Positions 9,089 through 16,860 of a stretch of 64,000 nucleotides of DNA are shown piece by piece; position 1 is the stretch's first letter, and every line of letters starts with the position of its first letter. The stretch spans positions 1-64,000 of the forward strand of contig NZ_LN614828.1 in NCBI RefSeq assembly GCF_000953135.1, written 5' to 3'. Below the pieces are notes generated by a model. That model made no database searches. It was not told the DNA's origin and was given only the letters and a program-made list of their open reading frames with translations. Source of the stretch: Legionella fallonii LLAP-10. Lineage in GTDB: Bacteria; Pseudomonadota; Gammaproteobacteria; Legionellales; Legionellaceae. The translations under genes and the position numbers were made by a program.

Positions 9089-9159
9089 ATGTCGATATTT
9101 TGTTTTGAAGACTGTGTTTGAATAGGTGCAGCCTTCAGATTAAAATGGCTGACCAGGGG

Positions 9160-9726
9160 AATGAACAGTGGAGCAAAAGAGAGCTAGAAAGGCAATTTAA
9201 ATCAGCTTTGTTCAAGAGAACAGTCCTAAGCCCAGCAAAAAGCATCTATGACATTAACCCAGTCTCATCTAAGTGCTATTGGTATATTTAAAGATACGTA
9301 TATGGTGGAGTTTCTAGGACTACCTGATGGTCACAGTGAATCAGATTTGCATCAAGGTTTACTTACAAAGCTTAAAGATTTTTTTATTGAATTGGGGCGA
9401 GATTTTTTCTGGATTTATTATTTTTTCATAGGGGATTGAATTGTCTCGTTGCTTAAAAGTAGGGCGTTTTGAACCCGAATATCTTGGGAAATTATCATTT
9501 TATTTGGAAGCATTAGATCGTGACGCCAGAAAACCACATGAAAATCCTGCAATGGGTGTTCTTCTTTGTGCGAGCAAAGATAATGGGGTGGGTTGAATAC
9601 TCTTTAAATAGAACAGTTTCTCCCGCACTGATTGCGGAATATAAAATTCAATGCCGGACAAAAAGCTATTGCAGGAAAAACTGCATGAATTTTATATACA
9701 GAATGAGCGAAGCGAATAAAGTGTAG
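9160..9726 (+). pseudogene. Decayed DUF1016 (YhcG-type PD-(D/E)XK nuclease) gene
   Basis: In successive frames the + strand encodes 'WSKRELERQFKSALFKRTVL', then 'DTYMVEFLGLPDGHSESDLH' and 'LKDFFIELGRDFFW' (9300-9415), then 'KVGRFEPEYLGKLSFYLEAL' and 'PAMGVLLCASKDN' (9458-9580), then 'YSLNRTVSPALIAEYK' (about 9598-9645) and 'DKKLLQEKLHEFY'. This is the C-terminal nuclease domain of DUF1016 proteins, broken by frameshifts, with a deletion where the catalytic strand should be (after 'ELGRDF'). Non-functional remnant. Confidence 0.75.
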
Positions 9727-9727
9727 G

Positions 9728-9883
9728 TCAAATAAGGTTTGGCCATTGAGTAGGAAAAAAATGCCATAGCCATTTAGCAACTAGCGCGATAACTATTACC
9801 CATAAGAACACAATAATTGACGCAACCACCCAGTTTTTGGGTAATAATTTACCCTTATCAATAGAAATCTCTGCAAGCCGATT
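9728..9883 (-). pseudogene. In-frame 3' remainder of the DUF1232 gene beyond a TGA
   Basis: The minus-strand frame continues past the TGA at 9884-9886 for 51 more codons without interruption: 'NRLAEISIDKGKLLPKNW' followed by a transmembrane helix ('VVASIIVFLWVIVIALVA') and a stop at 9728. Longer members of the family have a C-terminal membrane segment of this kind. The TGA probably replaces a sense codon by one base change. Confidence 0.65.
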
Positions 9884-10162
9884 TCAGTCATTCCAAGCTT
9901 CTTGAGGTATTAGTTTAATAGCTAAGTAAATTCCTAAAGGGATAATGATTAAATCATCGAGTAATCCTAAAATAGGAATGAAATCAGGAATTAAATCAAT
10001 TGGGCTTAATGCATAAGCGAGAGTTATAAATACAACTAATTTAGCTTTCCAATTAACTCTGGGATCGCGTTTAAGGAAATATAATACCCAAACATATTTC
10101 TTCATGGATACCATTATTTTATTTGAATTATTCATATACGCCTTTGTGGGCTTGTTTTGCAC
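9884..10162 (-). CDS. DUF1232 (YkvA-like) membrane protein, shortened by a premature stop
   Basis: DUF1232 signature: 'DPRVNWKAKLVVFITLAYAL' then 'SPIDLIPDFIPILGLLDDL', with one or two hydrophobic helices. Function of the family is unknown; members are small membrane proteins. The open frame starts at a GTG (10162), but an ATG at 10135 has an AAAGG six bases upstream and is more likely. The frame ends at a TGA after 'IPQEAWND', and an in-frame 51-codon remainder with a second membrane helix follows (9728-9883). It lies 55 bp downstream of the phosphoketolase gene in the same direction and may be the last gene of that operon. Confidence 0.75.
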   Translation of the reverse strand: MQNKPTKAYMNNSNKIMVSMKKYVWVLYFLKRDPRVNWKAKLVVFITLAYALSPIDLIPDFIPILGLLDDLIIIPLGIYLAIKLIPQEAWND

Positions 10163-10217
10163 TTATAATTCACCATTCTCACCTTTATCGATATTTTCCT
10201 ACTCACATTAAATGACT

Positions 10218-12554
10218 TTATTTCCACTGCCATTGTTCTATTTCATCGGGGTCGATACCGTGTTTTTTAATATAGACACGATGCTCTGAGAGCTTATTAT
10301 CATATTTCTTATTAAGCGCTGCACTATCCTGCTGAGGAATAACTTTTTGTTCTGCCATAAGGGAGAATACTTCTTTGGCAAGATGCCATCGACTGGTTTT
10401 ATTTCTAATATGCATATCAAAAGGAGTCGTTGTAGAGCCATTTTCCACATAACCATGAATGTGAAATCTACTGGTGTCGCCCATCGTAAATAATAACTGC
10501 TGCAGGACAGAAGGGTAACCGTGAAAATTAAAAATGACAGGCTTATTTTCTGTGAAATAGTCATTAAAATTGTTTTTTGAAAAAGAACAATCAGAATTTC
10601 CAAAGCCTAAAGCGGAAAGCTCAAGAATATTAACAAAACGAATTTTAATGGATGGCATGTCCTCTTGAATCAAAGTAATGGCTGCAAGGGCTTCTTTGGT
10701 TAAATAGTCTCCTGCTGCTGCAAGGACAATATCTGGGTTAAGGTCGCTTGCGAAATCCCAAATCATCAGACCCTGCTCAAGTTCTTTTCTTGCTAATTCT
10801 GGCGTTAGCCAGCGGGGCTCTAGTGTTTTACCTGCAACAATCACGTTGACTGCATTACAGGAGGTAAGGCAACGCTCTAAAACCACCAGCATAGTAGTGG
10901 CATCCGGTGGAAAAAAGGCACGCGTAAAACAGCCGTGTTTTTGTAGAAGATTTGATATAAAACCAGGATTTTGATGCGAAAATCCATTATGTTCTTGCCG
11001 CCATCCTGAAGAAGTTAAAATATAATTCAAAGAGGGGATGTCTCCTCGCCAGGGAATGTTGCGGGCAATTTGTAAAAATTTCATGTATTGATCCGTCATG
11101 CTGGAGACGATTTGAATAAAAGCTTCGTAAGAGGCAAAAATCGCATGACGACCAGTTAACACATAACCTTGCATGAGTCCTTGAAGAGCATGCTCACTTA
11201 ACATCTCAATGACTCGTCCATCGGAGCTTATATCCTTATCCCATGCTTTTTTCAATTGCACATTGGCGCGCTGAGTAGTTTCAAAAATTTTATCGAGCTT
11301 ATTGGAGTAGGTTTCATCAGGGGAGAAGAGACGAAAATTACGATGAATTGTATTGAATTGACACAGTTCATTTAAATAAATTCCAGTACATCGCATGCTG
11401 CTTGAGCCTATTGTTCCTGGAGTGGTTGCGTCTTCTGCAATGTGTTCGATGGTAGGAAGCTTAAGCGCTTTGACTTGCGGTTTGCCTCCAAAGGCATGTC
11501 TGCTATTACCCATGCATAACTTACTATCAGGAACGAGAGAGCGAATGTGTTCGTTAAATCCATTTTCTTTATTAAACAGGGTTTCAAAATGATAAGACCG
11601 AAGCCATTGCTCTAGAAGTCGTAGTTCTGAACGATCAGTCTTGGCTTGTGTGACGACTACCTGATGAGAAAGGCAATTGCCTTCAATTTTTTGGCCATGT
11701 AAGGTTTTAATTCCCGTCCAGCCTTTTAAGGTTTTTAAAATCATCATTGGAAGTCTTGGCGGTGTTTTTAGGTTGCCCTTGCGAGCTGATTCTTGGATGG
11801 CTCGAATGGTTTGATAACACTGATCAAGCGCACCCATCATTTTTTGATGAATGGCTTGACCTTCAACAATAAATGGCTGATAGCCGTAGCCATAAAAGAG
11901 TGATTTCAATTCTTTATTGCTCATTCGGCCAAAAAGGGTTGGGCCAGAGATTTTGTATCCATTTAGGTGAAGAATAGGAAGAACGGCACCATTAGTCGCA
12001 GGATCAATGAATTTATTCAAATGCCAGGCTGTGGCTGTTGGTCCTGTTTCAGCTTCACCGTCGCCAATAACACAAGCGACAATAAGATTAGGATTATCAA
12101 GTGCAGCACCATAAGCTGTAGCGAGTGAATAACCCAATTCACCTCCTTCCAAAATAACACCAGGAGTTCCAGGGTTGCTGTGGCTTGGAAAACCATAAGG
12201 CCAGCAAAAATTTTTAATAAGGTAAGCTATTCCTTGTTCGGTATGTGTTGCTTCTGGATAGTATTTTTTTAGAGTCCCCTCAATAAAAAGATTGGCTTGT
12301 AGCGCTGCATAACCATGACCTGGACCAAGCACAAAAAGGATGGATGATTTGTGTTTTTTAATAAGATAATTAAGATGAGCATAGATGAAATTAATGCCTG
12401 GGCAAGTACCCCAGTGACCCAATAAGCGTGGTTTGATGTCTGCAAAGGTAAGTGGTTGTTCCAGTAAGCAATTGTTCATTAAATAAATTTGCGCGGCAGA
12501 GAGGTAATTGGCTGCTCGCATATACTGTTTTATGGATTCAATGGCGTCCTCCAT
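10218..12554 (-). CDS. xfp: Phosphoketolase
   Basis: 778 residues, near the usual 790-820. Thiamine-diphosphate enzyme that splits xylulose 5-phosphate (and often fructose 6-phosphate) with phosphate to acetyl phosphate plus glyceraldehyde 3-phosphate (or erythrose 4-phosphate). Family motifs: 'LLGHWGTCPG' (45-54), 'LGPGHG' (76-81), 'SNPGTPGVILEGGELGYSL' (126-144) and the ThDP-binding 'GDGEAETGPT' (164-173); later 'SSGWRQEHNGFSHQNPGF' is the conserved pyrimidine-domain segment. Last enzyme of the four-gene operon, starting 9 bp after the PRPP synthetase-like gene. A cytosolic producer of acetyl phosphate, which fits the acetate kinase and Pta-domain genes at 54-57 kb. Xfp versus Xpk specificity cannot be read from sequence. 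Confidence 0.95.
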   Translation of the reverse strand: MEDAIESIKQYMRAANYLSAAQIYLMNNCLLEQPLTFADIKPRLLGHWGTCPGINFIYAHLNYLIKKHKSSILFVLGPGHGYAALQANLFIEGTLKKYYPEATHTEQGIAYLIKNFCWPYGFPSHSNPGTPGVILEGGELGYSLATAYGAALDNPNLIVACVIGDGEAETGPTATAWHLNKFIDPATNGAVLPILHLNGYKISGPTLFGRMSNKELKSLFYGYGYQPFIVEGQAIHQKMMGALDQCYQTIRAIQESARKGNLKTPPRLPMMILKTLKGWTGIKTLHGQKIEGNCLSHQVVVTQAKTDRSELRLLEQWLRSYHFETLFNKENGFNEHIRSLVPDSKLCMGNSRHAFGGKPQVKALKLPTIEHIAEDATTPGTIGSSSMRCTGIYLNELCQFNTIHRNFRLFSPDETYSNKLDKIFETTQRANVQLKKAWDKDISSDGRVIEMLSEHALQGLMQGYVLTGRHAIFASYEAFIQIVSSMTDQYMKFLQIARNIPWRGDIPSLNYILTSSGWRQEHNGFSHQNPGFISNLLQKHGCFTRAFFPPDATTMLVVLERCLTSCNAVNVIVAGKTLEPRWLTPELARKELEQGLMIWDFASDLNPDIVLAAAGDYLTKEALAAITLIQEDMPSIKIRFVNILELSALGFGNSDCSFSKNNFNDYFTENKPVIFNFHGYPSVLQQLLFTMGDTSRFHIHGYVENGSTTTPFDMHIRNKTSRWHLAKEVFSLMAEQKVIPQQDSAALNKKYDNKLSEHRVYIKKHGIDPDEIEQWQWK

Positions 12555-12563
12555 CTTATCTCC

Positions 12564-13460
12564 TTAAGTCTTAAATAAATCATCCATTGCTTCAATCATC
12601 AAATCCGTTACATCAATTGCATTCGAGGCATGCGCAATGGTATTGCAGGTGATGATTTGCTTGACTCCTGATTTTTGTAAGTCCTCATAGGCGTTTCCTG
12701 CAAACAGCGCATGTACTCCAATACAAATAGGAGGCTTCATATGGAGTGATTTTAAATGATTGACTGTTTTAATCAGGGTGGCTGCGGTTGAAATAATATC
12801 ATCGACTAAGATGGGTGTATGGTTTTGATATAAGTCAATTTGTGGAATGGATATTTCAACGAGATTATCACCTTTTCTTTGTTTTTCCAGAATTAAAAAG
12901 GGTGCTTTAATTCTTTGAGCAATATCTGAAACCCATTGCGCGCTTTCAGCATCGGGTCCAATAAGCAATGCATCAGGTACATTAGCTTTAATCCAAGCTG
13001 CAATGGGCTTAGTTGCATGCAGTGCAATTGTTGGGATGGAATAAATATCATTTAAAGCATGCCAACGATGAAGATGAGGGTCAATGGTCATCAGCCCATC
13101 AAAATAATTCGAAATCAATGTTGCAAAATAATGAGAGGTAATACTGTCTCCGGGTTGAAAGCGTTTATCCTGGCGCATATAAACAAGATAGGGTGCGATG
13201 AGACCTATTTTTTTTGCTCCTAATTCTTTGGCTGTTTCAGCAGCGAAGAGAAGAGGCAGTATTTTGCCATTGGGATGGGTTAAATCAGCAATCATGATGA
13301 CGTCTTTGTCGTTCACTGAAGATTTGATGTTAATCACGGTTTCATCGTCGGGAAATTGGTGCAGTGTGATATTGCCCATTTCATACCCCAGTTGCGGCTG
13401 CATCGCCTTGGCAAAATGGTCGCTGCCAAACAGGGAAAAGAGGATTGGTGTTGGCTTCAT
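12564..13460 (-). CDS. Ribose-phosphate pyrophosphokinase (PRPP synthetase)-like protein
   Basis: 298 residues, type I phosphoribosyltransferase fold. Seen: 'FPDDETVINI' near the start, 'PYLVYMRQDKRFQPGDSIT' (90-108) matching the ATP-binding region, 'DPHLHRW' (127-133), and the PRPP loop 'LVDDIISTAATLI' (218-230). Standard enzymes make PRPP from ribose 5-phosphate and ATP. The loop differs from the usual TGGT: both glycines are Ala here (TAAT), so activity or substrate may be altered. Slightly shorter than the common 310-320 residues. It overlaps the upstream phosphorylase gene by 4 bp and precedes phosphoketolase. In this setting it might interconvert phosphorylated riboses rather than serve nucleotide synthesis; that is inference. 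Confidence 0.85.
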   Translation of the reverse strand: MKPTPILFSLFGSDHFAKAMQPQLGYEMGNITLHQFPDDETVINIKSSVNDKDVIMIADLTHPNGKILPLLFAAETAKELGAKKIGLIAPYLVYMRQDKRFQPGDSITSHYFATLISNYFDGLMTIDPHLHRWHALNDIYSIPTIALHATKPIAAWIKANVPDALLIGPDAESAQWVSDIAQRIKAPFLILEKQRKGDNLVEISIPQIDLYQNHTPILVDDIISTAATLIKTVNHLKSLHMKPPICIGVHALFAGNAYEDLQKSGVKQIITCNTIAHASNAIDVTDLMIEAMDDLFKT

Positions 13461-14974
13461 GGGGATTCCTCAATATGGATAACAGGATGCCCTTGTCGAT
13501 GAAACGCCAAGGCATAATCAAGCTCACCTTGAGTTTCTGCATGAACAATGAGTAAAGGTTGGCCTTTTTCTACATTAGTGTTTAAAGGCGCTAAGAGTTC
13601 AACTCCCGCTGCTTTTGATTTGGGTGCCCCGGCTAGTTTTGCAAGACGGGCAATTAAGCGATTATCAATGCTCGTAACCTTGCCTGTTTGTGTGGATTCA
13701 ATGGTTTGGGTGTAGGGTGCGGACGGAATATCAAAAAATCCACCTTGGGCTTGGCAAATTGCTTCGAATTTTGTTAATGCTTTTCCGCTATTCAATAGGG
13801 ATTCTGCCAGTTGTTTGCCCGTACCGGATACAACTTCGGGAGAAAATTCGAGTAGGTGTCCTGCCAGGGTTAAGGCACGGTCTCGTAAATCTTGAGGTGC
13901 TGAGGGGTGACAAGAAAGCACAGAAAATACATCCCTTGCTTCAAGAGCAGGCCCGATGCCACGACCAACGGGTTGGGTTCCATCTGTAAAAACACTATTG
14001 AGTTGGATGGAAAATTCTTTGGCAATACGCTCTAAGGTATTTTTTAACGCTGTTGCTTGTTCCATCGTCCTTACTTTTGCCGTAGGACCAATGGGAATGT
14101 CAATGACAATGTGGGTCGAACCTGCGGCAATTTTTTTAGAGAGAATGGAAGCCACCATTTGTCCTTCGCTGTCTAAATCGATGGAACGTTCAATGCGAAT
14201 GAGTAAATCATCCGCAGGGCTTAAAGCAACGGCACCACCCCAAGCAATGCACCCATGTTCTTGCTCCACTACTTTTTGCATGGTTTTGATGTCTAAATTA
14301 ACGGGCGCAAAAACCTCCATGGTGTCGGCTGTTCCTGCGGGTGAGGTTATGGCTCTGGAGGAGGTTTTGGGCATCATGAGTCCAAAGGCTGCAACTATAG
14401 GAACTACAATTAAGGTAGTGCGATTGCCGGGTAAGCCACCAACACAGTGCTTATCCACAATAAACGGTGAGGGCCAGTGCAATTTCTTTCCGGTTTGTAC
14501 CATGGCGTTCGTTAAATCAAGGATTTCATTGGTGCTCAATCGACTTCCCGCACTTCCTGCAAGAAACATAGCAATCTGAACATCGGAGAGTTGTCCTGTC
14601 ACGACATCAGCCACAATGTGGTTAATTTCTTCTGTTTTTAATTTATTCCCATAAAGTTTGGAGCGAATAGAGCTTAATGAGTCAAGTGGCTTTGGGTGGG
14701 CAATAGAAATTTTATCGCCTATCTTTGCTGAGAGCAAATCCCAAGCATAGCTCGAGAGGCTTGCCTCGCCTGGTTTGAGTAAATTTGATGTCATCTCAGT
14801 GGTATTGATGGTGGCGATGATGGTTTGGTTATTGAGTGTGACTTCTACGCGGGCCTCGGCCACAAACCCTTCTGAGCGACAGATGTGACAGTCTTCGCGC
14901 ATGTAAATAATCGCCATTTTTGACGAGTTAATCCCTATATGGGTGAGTGTTAATGCTGCATGAGTGGTGTTCAC
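13457..14974 (-). CDS. AMP phosphorylase / type 2 thymidine phosphorylase
   Basis: 505 residues. Has the extra N-terminal domain of about 95 residues (double-psi barrel-like) seen in archaeal AMP phosphorylases and the bacterial 'type 2' thymidine phosphorylases, followed by the helical and alpha/beta domains of the family. Conserved sites: 'KHCVGGLPGN' (175-184, phosphate loop of the GGxPGN type rather than the GGVGDK of DeoA), 'KTSSRAITSPAGTADTMEV' (203-221) and 'GTGKQLAESL'. It should phosphorolyse a nucleoside or NMP to free base plus ribose 1-phosphate or ribose 1,5-bisphosphate. Cytosolic. It overlaps the genes on both sides by 4 bp. Substrate (NMP or nucleoside) is not decided by sequence alone. 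Confidence 0.87.
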   Translation of the reverse strand: MNTTHAALTLTHIGINSSKMAIIYMREDCHICRSEGFVAEARVEVTLNNQTIIATINTTEMTSNLLKPGEASLSSYAWDLLSAKIGDKISIAHPKPLDSLSSIRSKLYGNKLKTEEINHIVADVVTGQLSDVQIAMFLAGSAGSRLSTNEILDLTNAMVQTGKKLHWPSPFIVDKHCVGGLPGNRTTLIVVPIVAAFGLMMPKTSSRAITSPAGTADTMEVFAPVNLDIKTMQKVVEQEHGCIAWGGAVALSPADDLLIRIERSIDLDSEGQMVASILSKKIAAGSTHIVIDIPIGPTAKVRTMEQATALKNTLERIAKEFSIQLNSVFTDGTQPVGRGIGPALEARDVFSVLSCHPSAPQDLRDRALTLAGHLLEFSPEVVSGTGKQLAESLLNSGKALTKFEAICQAQGGFFDIPSAPYTQTIESTQTGKVTSIDNRLIARLAKLAGAPKSKAAGVELLAPLNTNVEKGQPLLIVHAETQGELDYALAFHRQGHPVIHIEESP

Positions 14975-16332
14975 GTGAGCTCTTCCGTTTGTTGGTAGTG
15001 AGGAACCACACAGGTCCAGCCAAATTGCTGTTCTATTTTCGCCTTTAATGAAGTTGCCGCTTGGGGTTCGCCATGGGTAATAAAAACTTTTTTAGGCGGT
15101 TTACGAAAATGGCTTAACCAGTGCAGGAGCTCTTCATAATCTGCATGGGCCGAGAGGTTACTTAAGGATTCAACCTGTGCTTTAACAGGAACCATCTGCC
15201 CGTGTATTTTAATTTCCGTCTCACCTTGAATCATACGGGCACCACGCGTTCCACCTGCTTGGTAGCCGGCAAAAAGGATGGTGTTCTCATGGTGAGGGGC
15301 ATAGGCTTTTAAATGAAATAAAATACGACCTCCTGTTGCCATGCCGCTGGCCGAAATGATGATTTTGGGAAATTGATTGCTATCGAGTTGTTTGGATTCC
15401 TCAGGGGTCCTGATGTAGGTTGCCGTGTCACACAGGTTTTTACATTCCTGTTCCGACAGACGGTGGTCTTCTTGATGGTGACACAGAATATGGGTTGCAT
15501 TGATGGCCATGGGGCTATCGAGATATACAGGAATATCCGGGATGGATTGCTCTTGTTTTAATAGTGCGATGTAATGGAGTATGCTTTGGGCGCGCGCCAC
15601 GGCAAAGGCTGGAATAATGATGGAACCCCCTCGTCGCACGGTTTTATTAATGATGTTTTTTAAAAGCTCTGTAGGAGGAGTCTTGTCGTGGAGGCGATTC
15701 CCATAGGTTGATTCAATCACCAGATAATCAATGTCTTCAATGAGGCTTGGCGCTTGCATGACACAATCATGAGGCCTTCCCATGTCGCCAGTAAATAAAA
15801 GGGACGTATTATGGTTCTTCATGCGAACAAAGGATGAGCCAATAATATGACCTGCACGGATGAATTGAACCTCCATGTCTTTAAAAGGATCAAAAAGGGT
15901 ATTGTAGAGTTTGGTTCGGAATTGTTTTAACGCCGTTTCTGCATCCTGGATTGTATAAAGAGGTAGGGCCGGATGATGTTTGGAATAGCCGTACTTGTTG
16001 GCATTTTTGGCTTCTTCTTCTTGCAAATGACCACTATCGGGCAAAAGGATGGCACATAAATCTTTGGTACCGGGTGTGCAGTAAATAGGACCAGAGAAGC
16101 CATTTTTTACTAATAAGGGTAAATAACCGGTGTGATCGATGTGTGCATGAGTAAGAAGTACTGCGTTAATGGATGAGGGGTTAATAGGTAGTGATGTCCA
16201 ATTGCGAAGGCGAAGCTCCTTATACCCTTGAAATAACCCACAATCCACTAAGATTTTATTATGGTCTGCCTCAACTAAGTACTTAGAGCCCGTTACAGTT
16301 TCTGTGGCGCCTAGGAACGTTAATTTCATCAT
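14971..16332 (-). CDS. Metallo-beta-lactamase fold RNase (beta-CASP family)
   Basis: 453 residues. Motif 2 'THAHIDH' is at 61-67 and gives the dinuclear zinc site; 'GHIIGSS' and 'FTGDMGRPHD' are later metal motifs, and 'YGNRLHD' plus 'ISASGMATGGRILFHLK' and 'SAHADYEELLHWL' with 'HGEPQAA' belong to the beta-CASP and C-terminal motifs of CPSF73/Ysh1-like RNA-processing nucleases. Probably a cytosolic RNA endo- or exonuclease. First gene of the leftward four-gene operon, with AGGA before the ATG pair; the divergent csoR promoter is about 100 bp away. Its linkage to an NMP/nucleoside phosphorylase suggests RNA scavenging. Confidence 0.9.
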   Translation of the reverse strand: MMKLTFLGATETVTGSKYLVEADHNKILVDCGLFQGYKELRLRNWTSLPINPSSINAVLLTHAHIDHTGYLPLLVKNGFSGPIYCTPGTKDLCAILLPDSGHLQEEEAKNANKYGYSKHHPALPLYTIQDAETALKQFRTKLYNTLFDPFKDMEVQFIRAGHIIGSSFVRMKNHNTSLLFTGDMGRPHDCVMQAPSLIEDIDYLVIESTYGNRLHDKTPPTELLKNIINKTVRRGGSIIIPAFAVARAQSILHYIALLKQEQSIPDIPVYLDSPMAINATHILCHHQEDHRLSEQECKNLCDTATYIRTPEESKQLDSNQFPKIIISASGMATGGRILFHLKAYAPHHENTILFAGYQAGGTRGARMIQGETEIKIHGQMVPVKAQVESLSNLSAHADYEELLHWLSHFRKPPKKVFITHGEPQAATSLKAKIEQQFGWTCVVPHYQQTEELT

Positions 16333-16414
16333 GATGAGTCCTTTTTTATTGAGTATAGTGCAAGTTACAAGCTCATGCTGGATAAACTATTATCGAAACA
16401 AAGGGTTATTCATT

Positions 16415-16430
16415 ATACCCCCCAGGGTAT
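16415..16430. promoter_or_regulatory. CsoR-type operator
   Basis: Perfect inverted repeat ATACCC-N4-GGGTAT (ATACCCCCCAGGGTAT). GC-centred pseudo-palindromes flanked by TA/AT are the known targets of CsoR/RcnR/FrmR-family repressors, and csoR itself starts 148 bp downstream. It lies 4 bp before the -35 of the csoR promoter and between the divergent RNase operon and csoR. Confidence 0.75.
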
Positions 16431-16433
16431 GAC

Positions 16434-16462
16434 TTGACAGAGATTGGGTGAAGCGATACATA
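16434..16462 (+). promoter_or_regulatory. Sigma-70 promoter of the csoR-copper operon
   Basis: Perfect -35 TTGACA (16434-16439), 17-bp spacer, -10 TACATA (16457-16462). It leaves a leader of about 110 bases before csoR. The CsoR-type operator abuts it upstream. Confidence 0.65.
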
Positions 16463-16577
16463 ATGGGAACTATTTAGAATTCTTAATAGTGCATCCATTC
16501 GCTCAATCGGCCATATGATTCATGTTTGGATACTCCTGTTTAGCGAATGTTTCGGTGGGAATTATTAAAGGTAAGCT

Positions 16578-16853
16578 ATGCCAGACCATTCTTCACATAC
16601 CAAAGAGCGTTCTCGCATCAACCGTGCTGTGGGCCAGCTTCAAGGTATTAAGCGCATGATTGAACAGGAACAGTATTGTGTTGATATTTTGTCTCAGTTG
16701 CGTGCTGTTCGAAACGCCATTAAATCCATAGAGCTTAGTGTGCTTGAAACCCATATCATTGAGTGCATTGCCGATGCTTCTTGCTGTCAGGATGAATCAC
16801 TCAGGGTGGAACGCATCCATGAGATTATGGAACTACTCAAAAAATACGAATAG
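16578..16853 (+). CDS. csoR: Copper-sensing repressor CsoR
   Basis: 91-residue all-helical member of the CsoR/RcnR family. The Cu(I) ligand set is present: Cys34, His59 and Cys63, with the spacing C-x24-H-x3-C of copper CsoR proteins; the RcnR His pattern and the FrmR pattern are not present. 'RINRAVGQLQGIKRMIEQ' is the conserved DNA-binding first helix. Known members release DNA when they bind Cu(I). A matching operator is upstream at 16415. The copper ATPase gene follows after 7 bp, so the repressor heads the operon it controls. Confidence 0.93.
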   Translation: MPDHSSHTKERSRINRAVGQLQGIKRMIEQEQYCVDILSQLRAVRNAIKSIELSVLETHIIECIADASCCQDESLRVERIHEIMELLKKYE

Positions 16854-16860
16854 GTGAACT

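Noticed and set aside
13956..14579. 207-residue + strand frame
   Set aside because: Antisense to the AMP/thymidine phosphorylase gene, no family features.
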